DNA of 13,260 nt, from the NCBI GenBank assembly GCA_964539925.1, contig CAZILB010000109.1, forward strand, positions 1 to 13,260. Direction: 5' to 3'. This document shows positions 5,855 through 13,128 of this stretch, piece by piece. Source of the DNA: DP-20 sp964539925 (GTDB taxonomy: Bacteria > Desulfobacterota > Binatia > UBA9968). The number at the start of each line of letters is the position of its first letter. Positions within the stretch are counted from its first letter, which is position 1. Made by a program: the position numbers and the translations under genes. The notes beneath the pieces were generated by a model that did no database searches, was not told the origin of the DNA, and saw nothing but the letters and a program-made list of their open reading frames with translations.

Positions 5855-6597
5855 TTAGAGACTCCCCTTGGTCGACAAAACCCCCTGCATCCGCGGATCG
5901 ATGAGCGTCGCCGAGTCCATGGCACGGGCAAAGGCCTTAAAGCAAGCCTCGATGATGTGNNNNNNNNNNNNNNNNNNNNNNNNNNNNNNNNNNNNNNNNN
6001 NNNNNNNNNNNNNNNNNNNNNNNNNNNNNNNNNNNNNNNNNNNNNNNNNNNNNNNNNNNGCGTCGCCGAGTCCATGGCACGGGCAAAGGCCTTAAAGCAA
6101 GCCTCGATGATGTGATGCGGGTTCTCGCCGCGCGGCACGTCGATGTGCAGGTTCATGCCAAGCTGATTGGCGAAGGCGGCATAAAACTCATGCGGCAGGT
6201 CGGTCTCGAAATCGCCGACGCGGCCGGGGCGAATCTTGACGTTGTAGGAAAGATAAGGCCGGCCGCTCAGGTCGACGACGACTTTCGCCAGCGCTTCGTC
6301 GAGCGGGCAGCTCGCTTCGCCGAAGCGGCGGATGCCATGTTTGTCGCCGAGCGCGTCTTTGAACGCTTGGCCCAGGGCCAGGCCGACATCTTCGACCGTG
6401 TGGTGATAATCGACTTCGAGATCGCCCTTGGCTTTGATGTCGATGTTGAAAAATCCGTGGCGGCTGAAGCTGTCCAGCATATGGTTGAAAAACGGCATGC
6501 CGGTTTCCACGCTGGCCTGCCCGCTGCCGTCGATATCCAAGCTAATCGTGATGTCGGTTTCCTTGGTCTTGCGTTTAACCGTTGCCGTGCGTGCCAT
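5855..6597 (-). CDS. hisB: HisB, imidazoleglycerol-phosphate dehydratase, interrupted by an assembly gap
   Basis: It dehydrates imidazole glycerol phosphate to imidazole acetol phosphate and is Mn-dependent. This is the monofunctional form, with no phosphatase domain. As given, the frame breaks at the 100 N (5960-6059). Removing the N and one of the two identical 55-nt flanks leaves 588 nt, exactly 195 codons plus TAA, the normal family length. The protein then ends ARAMDSATLIDPRMQGVLSTKGSL. Metal/substrate motifs are intact: HHTVED (65-70), PHEFYAAFA (135-143) and NPHHIIEACFKA (159-170). The ATG at 6597 has GGGGGA at 6605-6610 with 7-nt spacing. It lies 15 bp after the hisD stop. If the frame is read straight through the N run, the product is a spurious 263-residue chimera. 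Confidence 0.94.
5905..6114. other. 100-N scaffold gap flanked by an exact 55-nt duplication
   Basis: Positions 5905-5959 and 6060-6114 are identical over all 55 bases, and each copy directly abuts the N run (5960-6059). This is what two contigs with a shared 55-nt terminal overlap look like when they are scaffolded with a fixed 100-N spacer and not merged. Collapsing the copies (removing 155 nt) restores hisB exactly in frame. It should not be read as a biological repeat. Confidence 0.95.
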
Positions 6598-6612
6598 AAA
6601 AAAATCCCCCGC

Positions 6613-7899
6613 TTATCTGAAGCGCGCTTCCACCGAGCGCGCGTGATCGTCCAACCCCTCAAGCCGGGCCAGATGGGCAATGCTCGGCGCCAAGGCCTTG
6701 AGCGCGCGTTTCTCCGCGTGAATGACCGTCGTGCGCTTGACAAAGTCGTAGGTGCCGAGGGGAGAGAAAAATCGCGCGCTGCCGCCGGTCGGCAGCACGT
6801 GATTCGGCCCGGCGAAATAATCGCCCAGCGGCGGCGCCGAATAGGGTCCGAGAAAGATCGCGCCGGCATTGCGAACCTGCCTGGCCATCTTTTCGGGCTG
6901 GCGCACGATCAGCTCGATGTGCTCCGGCGCAATCGCGTTGGCCAACTCGATCATTTCTTTCTGGCTGCGGGCGACGATGACCGCGCCGTATTTTTGCAGC
7001 GACTTGAGCGTAATCGATTGTCGCTTCGTTTCGCGAAGCTGCACGTCGATGGCGGTTTGAATCCTGCGCGCAACCGATACCGAAGTCGTCACACAGAGCG
7101 CCGCCGCCAGTTCGTCATGCTCGGCCTGGGACAACAGGTCGGCGGCGACATGAACCGGATCGGCCGAATCATCGGCCAACAGCAATATTTCGCTCGGCCC
7201 CGCGATCGAGTCGATATCCACCTCGCCGAAGACCATGCGCTTGGCGGCTGCGACAAAAATATTACCCGGACCGACGATCTTGTCGACCTTCGGGATGGTT
7301 CGCGTGCCATAGGCCATCGCCGCCACCGCCTGGGCTCCGCCGACACGGAATATACGATCTACCCCGGCAATCTTTGCGGCGGCGAGAATGATCGACCCGT
7401 CGCCGCCGATGGGTGAAGTCATAATGATCTCTCTCACCCCGGCGACCTTGGCCGGCACCGCGTTCATCAGCACCGTTGACGGATAGACGGCCTTTCCGCC
7501 CGGCACATAGACTCCCACTCGGCCGAGCGGCGTAATGCGCTGGCCGAGCCGCATGCCGAGCGGATCTTGATACTGCCAGCTCGTCTGCAACTGGCGGCGA
7601 TGAAACAGCGCGATGCGTTTGGCGGCAAGGCGCAGCGTGGCCGAATCTTTCCGCGTCAACTTGCTCAAAGCCCGCTCGATCTCGGCAGGCTTTACTTCCA
7701 GGGTCGCGCGGGTCAGACGAACGCGGTCGAATATTTCGGTGTAGCGAATCAGCGCCCGGTCGCCCTGCCGTTGTACGGCGCCGACAATTTCCGACACCCG
7801 TCGCTCTACCTCGCCTTCGCCGCTGCCCCGACGCGCAAGAATTCTCTGGAGCAGCGGTTTAAAACCGGCATCCGTTGTTTTTATAAGTCGAACCGACAT
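6613..7899 (-). CDS. hisD: HisD, histidinol dehydrogenase
   Basis: A 428-residue zinc enzyme, standard length, that oxidises histidinol through histidinal to histidine with two NAD+, the last two steps of the pathway. The zinc ligands seen in the family are all in place: Q258 and H261 (LLSQAEHD), D360 (PLGDYFAG) and H419 (GLDDHARSVEAR). The catalytic pair E326-H327 is in APEHIEL. The signature run from KIVGPGN (207-213) to VDIDSIAGPSE (227-237) is complete, and H367 is in PNHVLPT. The ATG at 7899 is followed by the family-typical N-terminus but has only weak ribosome-site matches upstream. The 90-bp gap to murA holds a repeat where hisG is found in related gene orders. hisB follows after 15 bp. 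Confidence 0.97.
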   Translation of the reverse strand: MSVRLIKTTDAGFKPLLQRILARRGSGEGEVERRVSEIVGAVQRQGDRALIRYTEIFDRVRLTRATLEVKPAEIERALSKLTRKDSATLRLAAKRIALFHRRQLQTSWQYQDPLGMRLGQRITPLGRVGVYVPGGKAVYPSTVLMNAVPAKVAGVREIIMTSPIGGDGSIILAAAKIAGVDRIFRVGGAQAVAAMAYGTRTIPKVDKIVGPGNIFVAAAKRMVFGEVDIDSIAGPSEILLLADDSADPVHVAADLLSQAEHDELAAALCVTTSVSVARRIQTAIDVQLRETKRQSITLKSLQKYGAVIVARSQKEMIELANAIAPEHIELIVRQPEKMARQVRNAGAIFLGPYSAPPLGDYFAGPNHVLPTGGSARFFSPLGTYDFVKRTTVIHAEKRALKALAPSIAHLARLEGLDDHARSVEARFR

Positions 7900-7929
7900 T
7901 CTTAATCGCTCGCTCGAATCCTCGCTGCC

Positions 7930-7979
7930 GAACCTTGAACCTTTCGACTCGGCTCAGGGCAGGCTCTTGAACCTTGAAC
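7930..7979. repeat. Intergenic repeat: 11-bp direct repeats around a 28-nt core
   Basis: GAACCTTGAAC occurs at 7930-7940 and again at 7969-7979. Between them lies a 28-nt core (7941-7968) containing CGACTCGGCTCAGGGCAGGC. The core resembles the CTTCGACTTCGCTCAGGGCAGG-type dispersed repeat that I recall from many environmental genomes, which is recollection only. It fills more than half of the murA-hisD gap. Confidence 0.7.
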
Positions 7980-7989
7980 TATTCCTAGC

Positions 7990-9258
7990 CTACCCCTTCA
8001 CCCGTACGATCCTTCCGCCCAAATACGACAGTTTCTTTTCGATCTGCTCATAGCCGCGGTCAAGATGGTAAACCCGCGACACTTCCGTGGTGCCGTTCGC
8101 CACCAGACCGGCGAGCACCAGAGCGACGCTCGCGCGCAGATCGCTGGCCATTACCGGCGCGCCGGAAAGTTCGCGCACCCCCCGCACCACGGCGCGGTTC
8201 CCTTCGAGCTGAATCTGCGCGCCCATGCGCAGCAGTTCCTGCGCGTGCATAAAACGGTTCTCGAATATCGTTTCGGTGATCACGCTCACGCCGTCGGCCA
8301 CGGCCATCAGCACCATCATCTGCGCCTGCAAGTCGGTGGGAAAACCGGGATAGGGCAGAGTGGTCACGTCGACGCTCTTGATCTTGCCGTTGCCTTGCAC
8401 ATGGAGCCCCTCGTTCTCGGCCGTGACCGTCACCCCGGCATCCTTGAGTTTGATCAAGAACGCCTCGAGGTGGTCCGCCCGCGCGCCGCGAACCTGCACG
8501 TCGCCGCCGGTGACCGCTGCCGCGATCACGAAGCTGGCGGCCTCGATGCGGTCGGGAATGATGCGATGTACCGTCCCATGCAGCTCCTCCACGCCATCGA
8601 TTTGAACAATGTCGCTGCCCGCGCCTTTAACTCTCGCGCCCATCTTATTGAGAACGTCGGCGAGATCGTTGATTTCGGGCTCCTTGGCCGCGTTCTCGAT
8701 GACCGTGGTCCCTTGCGCCAGCGTCGCCGCCATCATGAGATTTTCTGTGGCGCCGACCGATGGCAGATCGAGATAGATTTTGGCGCCGCAGAGCCGTGCC
8801 GCACCGGCCTCGATATAACCATGGGCCTGCTCGATGGTCGCACCCATGGCTTCCAGACCCTTGAGATGGAGATTGATCGGCCGCGCCCCAATGGCGCAGC
8901 CGCCGGGCGTCGAAACCCGGGCCTGGCCGAACCGCGCCAGCAGCGGCCCGAGCACGAGAAAAGAGGCCCGCATGGTTTTAACCAAATCGTAGGGCGCCTC
9001 GAATTTACCGATGCGATCGGCGCGTACGGTCACATCGTCGCCGCCACCGAGCCAGCTTTTATGATCGACCTTTTCGCCGAGTCCGGAGAGCAACTTGAGA
9101 GTGGTCCGTATATCTGTCAGGTGAGGGACATGCTGGTAGGTGCAGGCCTCGGCGGTCAGCAGCGACGAGATCAGCACCGGCAGAGCGGCGTTCTTGGCGC
9201 CGCTTACGGTCACCTCCCCGGCCAGCGGTTTCCCCCCTTGTATAATGATGGAATCCAC
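7990..9258 (-). CDS. murA: MurA, UDP-GlcNAc 1-carboxyvinyltransferase
   Basis: A 422-residue cytoplasmic enzyme that transfers enolpyruvate from PEP to UDP-GlcNAc, the first committed step of peptidoglycan synthesis. The sequence shows the two-domain inside-out barrel family throughout. K22 in GAKNAALP is present. The active-site loop STPGGCAIGARPINLHL carries the catalytic Cys121, the residue alkylated by fosfomycin; lineages with Asp here are intrinsically resistant, so this copy is predicted to be sensitive. FPTDLQAQ and DLRASVALVLAGL near the C-terminus are also typical. The start is GTG at 9258, directly abutting the prmC TAA, with GGGTGG a little upstream, so translation is probably coupled. 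It sits between prmC and hisD, as in several deltaproteobacteria. Confidence 0.97.
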   Translation of the reverse strand: MDSIIIQGGKPLAGEVTVSGAKNAALPVLISSLLTAEACTYQHVPHLTDIRTTLKLLSGLGEKVDHKSWLGGGDDVTVRADRIGKFEAPYDLVKTMRASFLVLGPLLARFGQARVSTPGGCAIGARPINLHLKGLEAMGATIEQAHGYIEAGAARLCGAKIYLDLPSVGATENLMMAATLAQGTTVIENAAKEPEINDLADVLNKMGARVKGAGSDIVQIDGVEELHGTVHRIIPDRIEAASFVIAAAVTGGDVQVRGARADHLEAFLIKLKDAGVTVTAENEGLHVQGNGKIKSVDVTTLPYPGFPTDLQAQMMVLMAVADGVSVITETIFENRFMHAQELLRMGAQIQLEGNRAVVRGVRELSGAPVMASDLRASVALVLAGLVANGTTEVSRVYHLDRGYEQIEKKLSYLGGRIVRVKG

Positions 9259-10194
9259 TTAGCGCCACCCATGGCCTTGGAGCCCGCTCGGCTCAAGCCT
9301 TTGCGCCGCCATCACGCGCTCTTGGCCGGCGTAATCCGAAAATATTCTCGCCTTCGCATAGCGGCCGATGTCATCAAAGATCTTCGCCACCGCCGCCCCC
9401 CTATCGGCGCCGATTTCCACAACGACGGCGCCCTTGGGAGCGAGGTAGGACCAAGCGTCGGCAGCCAGGCGCCGATAAAAGTCGAGCCCGTCGGCGCCTC
9501 CGTCCAAGGCCGCACGCGGCTCCCAACCACCGACCTCCGGCTCCAGACCGGCAATCTCCGAGCTCCGGATGTACGGCGGATTGGACACGATCAAGGCAAA
9601 TTTTTCCCCCCGTACCGCTACCGCCTCGAACAAATCACCGCAAAGAAACCGAACCCGGTCCGCCACACCGTTGCGCCCGGCGTTGCCCCGAGCAACCGCC
9701 AACGCCGCCGTGGACAGGTCCGTCGCCCAAAGCTCCGCAAAAGGGAGTTCTTTGGCCAAAGCGACGGCGATCGCGCCGCTGCCGGTGCCGATATCGAGAA
9801 TCCGCAGCGGTCCGGAGTCGTTAAGACCCGAAACCAGCTCCACAGCGATCTCCACCAGCCGTTCCGTTTCCGGGCGCGGTATTAAAACCGCTGTGGTTAG
9901 GTGAAAATCCAGCGACCAAAATTCCCGGTTCCCGGTGATATACGCCACCGGCTCGCGCTCGAGGCGTCGGCGCAAGACCTGCTCAAAGCGCGCTGCTTGC
10001 GCACCGGTCAGAGTCCGCTTCGACGCACTGAGCAACTCCTCGCGGCGCATCGCGGTGACGTGGCAAAGGAGCACTTCGGCGTCGAGCCATGCGCTATCGA
10101 TGCCCGCTCGGCTCAAACGCTCTCTGGCCGACGCCAGCGCCGGGCCAACGCTTGGGCCGGTGGCTCGGTCGGTCATAGGGCTCTCGCTCAACAT
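9259..10194 (-). CDS. prmC: PrmC (HemK), release-factor glutamine methyltransferase
   Basis: A 311-residue SAM-dependent N5-glutamine methyltransferase that modifies the Gln of the GGQ loop in release factors, here presumably RF1 encoded immediately upstream. The N-terminal helical domain (about 15-95) ends in the AYITGNREFW hallmark. It is followed by IPRPETE (105-111), motif I DIGTGSG (134-140), the acidic D159 (ATDLS) and the catalytic NPPY (205-208) that holds the target glutamine. The C-terminal ALDGGADGLDFYRRL is typical. The ATG at 10194 lies 11 bp after the prfA stop without a clear ribosome site. ATG at 10176 (MTDRATG) is an equally good start, giving 305 residues. The stop abuts the murA GTG. 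Confidence 0.95.
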   Translation of the reverse strand: MLSESPMTDRATGPSVGPALASARERLSRAGIDSAWLDAEVLLCHVTAMRREELLSASKRTLTGAQAARFEQVLRRRLEREPVAYITGNREFWSLDFHLTTAVLIPRPETERLVEIAVELVSGLNDSGPLRILDIGTGSGAIAVALAKELPFAELWATDLSTAALAVARGNAGRNGVADRVRFLCGDLFEAVAVRGEKFALIVSNPPYIRSSEIAGLEPEVGGWEPRAALDGGADGLDFYRRLAADAWSYLAPKGAVVVEIGADRGAAVAKIFDDIGRYAKARIFSDYAGQERVMAAQRLEPSGLQGHGWR

Positions 10195-10205
10195 CGTGGT
10201 ATCGC

Positions 10206-11270
10206 TTAGGCCGTGGCCTTTAAAACCTCGGCCTGATAGTGGGTGATGAGGCCGTCGATCACTTCGTCGAGCTGCCCTTCCATCACCCGGTCCAGCTGAT
10301 AGATCGTCAGATTGATGCGGTGATCGGTGAGCCGGCCCTGGGGAAAGTTATAGGTGCGCACGCGCTCGCTGCGATCGCCGCTGCCTACCATGGATTTGCG
10401 CGTGGCGGCGATCGCCGAGCGCTGCTCGTCTTGTTTCTTTTCCAGCAATCGGGCGCGCAGGATTTTCATTCCCTTGGCGCGGTTTTTATGCTGCGACTTT
10501 TCGTCCTGGCAGGAGATTACAATCCCCGTCGGAATATGGGTGATGCGCACCGCCGAGTCGGTGGTGTTGACACTCTGCCCCCCCGGTCCGGAAGAGCGAA
10601 AAACGTCGATGCGAATCTCTTTGGGATCGATGGCGATATCGACTTCATCGGCTTCCGCCAGCACCGCCACCGTCACCGCCGAGGTGTGGATTCGCCCGGA
10701 CCCTTCGGTCACGGGAACGCGCTGAACGCGGTGCACGCCGCCCTCGAACTTGAGCCGGCTATAGGCGCCGTGGCCCTCGATGCTGATGATGATCTCTTTG
10801 TAGCCGCCGAGCCCGGTGGGATTGGAACTCATCATTTCCACCCGCCAACCCCGCGACTCCGCATAGCGGGTGTACATGCGGAATAGCTCGGCGGCGAACA
10901 AGGCCGCTTCTTCGCCTCCCGTGCCGGCGCGGATCTCGACGATGACGTTTTTCGCGTCGTTGGGATCCTTCGGCAAGATCAGGATCTTGATCTGGATTTC
11001 CAGCGCCTCTTTACGCTCGCGCAAGCTTGCCAGCTCTTCCTTGGCGAGCTCGCGCATGGCTTCGTCGCTTTCTTCCAGCAGCTGGCGGTTGTCCTGGATA
11101 TCCTGCTCCACCTTGCGCCATTCCCGGTAGCGGGCAACGATCTCTTCCAGCTCGGCGCGCTCCTTGGCGAGCTTGGAAAACTCCCTTTGGTGGCCAAGGA
11201 GTTGGGGATCGGACATCATGCCCTCGAGCTCCATGTAGCGCTTTTCCACGTCGGCTAATTTATCGAGCAT
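10206..11270 (-). CDS. prfA: Peptide chain release factor 1
   Basis: A 354-residue class I release factor of normal RF1 length that ends translation at UAA and UAG. The PVT tripeptide at 186-188 (RVQRVPVTEGSGRIHTS) is the RF1-type stop-codon reader; RF2 has SPF. The peptidyl-tRNA hydrolysis loop SSGPGGQSVN carries GGQ at 230-232, with Gln232 the PrmC target. No in-frame stop or frameshift signal is present, as expected for RF1. The N-terminal coiled region (1-100) is rich in Lys and Glu. The ATG at 11270 lacks a strong Shine-Dalgarno and lies about 28 nt beyond the U-tract of a strong terminator after rpmE, so expression must come from readthrough or from a promoter I could not identify. Confidence 0.97.
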   Translation of the reverse strand: MLDKLADVEKRYMELEGMMSDPQLLGHQREFSKLAKERAELEEIVARYREWRKVEQDIQDNRQLLEESDEAMRELAKEELASLRERKEALEIQIKILILPKDPNDAKNVIVEIRAGTGGEEAALFAAELFRMYTRYAESRGWRVEMMSSNPTGLGGYKEIIISIEGHGAYSRLKFEGGVHRVQRVPVTEGSGRIHTSAVTVAVLAEADEVDIAIDPKEIRIDVFRSSGPGGQSVNTTDSAVRITHIPTGIVISCQDEKSQHKNRAKGMKILRARLLEKKQDEQRSAIAATRKSMVGSGDRSERVRTYNFPQGRLTDHRINLTIYQLDRVMEGQLDEVIDGLITHYQAEVLKATA

Positions 11271-11288
11271 ATCAGGTTCACAGATGGC

Positions 11289-11332
11289 GGGGGCGTTAAA
11301 ATAAAAAAGGGCAAAGGGTTAACACCGCCCCC
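11289..11332 (-). promoter_or_regulatory. Possible antiterminator pairing in the rpmE-prfA leader
   Basis: On the minus strand GGGGGCG (11332-11326) is perfectly complementary to CGCCCCC (11295-11289), a 7-bp all-GC pairing. It uses bases 11330-11332, which also belong to the left arm of the terminator stem, so the two structures compete. The distal arm ends 18 nt before the prfA start codon. Regulation through this switch is inference. Confidence 0.35.
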
Positions 11333-11339
11333 TTGCCCT
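11298..11339 (-). terminator. Intrinsic terminator after rpmE
   Basis: On the minus strand AGGGCAAGGG (11339-11330) pairs with CCCTTTGCCCT (11318-11308), about 10 bp with one bulged or wobble U and an 11-nt loop. The run TTTTTATTTT (11307-11298) follows directly. It lies 32 bp past the rpmE stop and points toward prfA, so it should separate the two genes or reduce readthrough. Confidence 0.8.
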
Positions 11340-11370
11340 CTTCCCAAGACGAAAATCTAGTAGGTCACAT

Positions 11371-11595
11371 TCAGCCTCGGTCCTCCTCCGGAGTCGCTTT
11401 GAGGCCGTATTTCCTTCTGAATTTCTCAACCCGACCGGCGGAATCGACGAGCTTTTGCTTGCCGGTATAAAACGGGTGGCAATTGGAGCAGATTTCGACG
11501 TGGATATTGCCCACGGTGGAGCGCGTCTCGACCATATGACCGCAGGCACAATTGATGGTCGCAGTTTTATATTCCGGATGAATCCCTGCTTTCAT
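11371..11595 (-). CDS. rpmE: Ribosomal protein bL31, zinc-binding form
   Basis: A 74-residue 50S subunit protein that bridges to the small subunit near the central protuberance. It is the C+ type: Cys16, Cys18 (CACG), Cys36 and Cys39 (CSNC) form the zinc site, so it should need zinc and could be exchanged for a C- paralogue under zinc starvation. None is visible here. HPFYTGKQKLVDSAGRVEKFRRKYG is the family hallmark C-terminal part (positions 40-64), and a short charged tail follows. The ATG at 11595 has a strong GGGGGGAG (11606-11599) a few bases upstream and a good promoter with a very short leader. It heads the minus-strand block, but a terminator follows it. Confidence 0.96.
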   Translation of the reverse strand: MKAGIHPEYKTATINCACGHMVETRSTVGNIHVEICSNCHPFYTGKQKLVDSAGRVEKFRRKYGLKATPEEDRG

Positions 11596-11618
11596 AAGCT
11601 CCCCCCGCGTAAGGGCCT

Positions 11619-11647
11619 TTTATAACACAACCGCCGCCGGTCTTCAA
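11619..11647 (-). promoter_or_regulatory. Candidate sigma-70 promoter of rpmE
   Basis: Minus-strand TTGAAG (11647-11642) is followed after exactly 17 nt by TATAAA (11624-11619). Transcription would start near 11612, leaving a leader of under 20 nt that still contains the GGGGGGAG ribosome site. This was found by eye. Confidence 0.5.
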
Positions 11648-11722
11648 TTGGGCCGAAGCCGGCGCGACGGCTAATGAGCGATAATCAGGGCGTGCATGAG
11701 TCAGCCGCGGACAATTAATTTA

Positions 11723-11751
11723 TTGCCAAACGGCCCTCCAGCCCCTAGAAT
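11723..11751 (+). promoter_or_regulatory. Candidate sigma-70 promoter of the AAA+ ATPase gene
   Basis: TTGCCA (11723-11728) and TAGAAT (11746-11751) each match consensus at 5 of 6 positions, with an ideal 17-nt spacer. The expected start near 11758 leaves a leader of about 90 nt. GGCCC (11732-11736) and GGGCC (11752-11756) form an inverted repeat around the -10 box that could be an operator, though this is speculative. I see no known riboswitch in the rest of the leader. Confidence 0.5.
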
Positions 11752-11830
11752 GGGCCGGACAATGACGGGTTATGAGCACCACGGGACAACCCCGCAGGGC
11801 ACTTTCGTTGCAGGCATTTTGCAAATCATC

Positions 11831-11835
11831 GGAGG
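11831..11835 (+). promoter_or_regulatory. Shine-Dalgarno GGAGG with unusually long spacing
   Basis: A perfect GGAGG is separated from the ATG at 11848 by 12 nt (mostly T), longer than the usual 5-9. No other start codon in frame lies closer, and the next ATG, at codon 5, is farther away. Confidence 0.6.
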
Positions 11836-11847
11836 TTTTTTCGCAAT

Positions 11848-13128
11848 ATGAGTAAATCCATGGGACCCGCCGCGTCAAACCAAAGTCTGGTTCCGCCGTT
11901 GCCCCTTCAAGCGCAAAACACCGGGCTCGATTTCGGCTTTCTTGCCGATTTGGCCCTGAAAGTCGTTTACACCGACGCCAACTGCTCCACCGAACGGGCG
12001 GCGCAAAAACTCAAGCTCTCGATGCCGGTTACCGAGGGTTTGCTGCAGCACCTGTACCGCGAAAAATTCGTCGAGATCCGCGGCTCGATCGGCTACGGCA
12101 ACAACCGCTACGGCATGCTCGATCGCGGCTGGCAACGGGCCCAACAGCTGCTGGACATGAACGGCTATATCGGCGCCGCTCCGGTGTCGTTGCCGGCATA
12201 CACCGAGATGGTCATCAAACAGAGCGCGGTGCGGGAGCCGGTCCAAGCTGAGGCCGTGCGAAATGCCATGTCGGGGCTGGTTTTGCCGGACAGCTCGGTG
12301 CAGACCCTGGGACTCGTCGCCCATTCAAAGCGAAGCCTGTTCATGACGGGCCCCTCGGGCAACGGCAAGACCACCATTGCCATGGCGCTGCACAACGCTC
12401 AACCGGGTGAAATCTGGATCCCCTACGCCATCGAAGTCGACGGGCAAATTATCAAAGTCTTCGATCAGCACAACCACCATCCCGCGCCGGTCGGCGACCT
12501 TGCGAGCTACGACGAGCGCTGGATCAAGATCAAAAGGCCCCTCGTCATCGTCGGCGGCGAAATGACCATCGAGACCATGGACTTGATCTACAGCCAGAGC
12601 GTCAAGTTCTACGAAGCGCCGTTTCAATTGAAATCCAACGGTGGCACGCTGGTGATCGACGACTTCGGCCGCCAGCGGGTCGACCCCCACGACCTGCTCA
12701 ACCGCTGGATCGTCCCCCTCGAGGGCCGCGTCGATTACCTCACCTTGCACACCGGCAAGAAAATCGAGGTGCCCTTCGAGCAGTTGCTCATCTTCGCCAC
12801 CAACCTCGATCCTCGGGATCTGGTCGATGACGCGTTCCTGCGCCGTATGGGTTATCGTCTCTACGTCATGCCCCCGGACCAGGAGATGTACGCCGCGATC
12901 TTCCGTCACAATGTCGAGGCCAATGGTTTCCCGTTCGATTCCAAACAGCTCGATTATCTTTTCCGGCTCTACAAGGCCGACGGCCGCCCGCTGCGCGGCT
13001 GCGAGCCGCGCGACTTGATCCAGCGCTGCGTCGATCTGTGTGATTATGAAAAGCGCCCAAAAGCATTGTCCGAGGACTTATTGCAGATCGCTTGGAAGAA
13101 TTATTTTGGCGCGGTCCCTACGGCATAA
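11848..13128 (+). CDS. Winged-helix AAA+ ATPase of uncharacterised family
   Basis: A 426-residue protein. Residues about 28-105 look like a winged-helix domain: a helical stretch, the wing with RGSIGYGNNRYGMLDRG, and a terminal helix. A linker leads to a P-loop module with Walker A GPSGNGKT (168-175, K174), Walker B LVIDD (268-272), sensor 1 ATN (317-319), candidate arginine finger R332/R333 (FLRRMGYRL) and a possible sensor 2 arginine R388 (CEPRDL). A HNHHPAP segment (208-214) after strand 2 is unusual. There is no transmembrane or signal segment. I recall close-type proteins being labelled ATPase with chaperone activity, associated with Flp pilus assembly, but no pilus gene is here and the role is unknown. 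It is divergent from rpmE, with its own promoter candidate. The downstream 132 bp (13129-13260) show no gene. Confidence 0.85.
   Translation: MSKSMGPAASNQSLVPPLPLQAQNTGLDFGFLADLALKVVYTDANCSTERAAQKLKLSMPVTEGLLQHLYREKFVEIRGSIGYGNNRYGMLDRGWQRAQQLLDMNGYIGAAPVSLPAYTEMVIKQSAVREPVQAEAVRNAMSGLVLPDSSVQTLGLVAHSKRSLFMTGPSGNGKTTIAMALHNAQPGEIWIPYAIEVDGQIIKVFDQHNHHPAPVGDLASYDERWIKIKRPLVIVGGEMTIETMDLIYSQSVKFYEAPFQLKSNGGTLVIDDFGRQRVDPHDLLNRWIVPLEGRVDYLTLHTGKKIEVPFEQLLIFATNLDPRDLVDDAFLRRMGYRLYVMPPDQEMYAAIFRHNVEANGFPFDSKQLDYLFRLYKADGRPLRGCEPRDLIQRCVDLCDYEKRPKALSEDLLQIAWKNYFGAVPTA

Noticed and set aside
5905..6114. A 55-bp direct duplication as a biological repeat or att-like site
   Set aside because: Both copies abut the N run exactly, and collapsing them restores hisB to its family length; an assembly join explains it fully.
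6112..7416. A 434-residue open frame on the plus strand
   Set aside because: It is antisense to hisD and hisB, has no recognisable motif, and begins at the gap flank.
8065..9885. A 606-residue open frame on the plus strand
   Set aside because: It is antisense to murA and prmC, both unmistakable. Its product is rich in His, Arg and Gly with no family pattern, as expected for a shadow of GC-rich codons.
11596..11847. A riboswitch or small RNA in the rpmE-ATPase intergenic region
   Set aside because: I found only two promoter candidates and short, weak inverted repeats. Nothing matches the conserved core of a riboswitch class I know.
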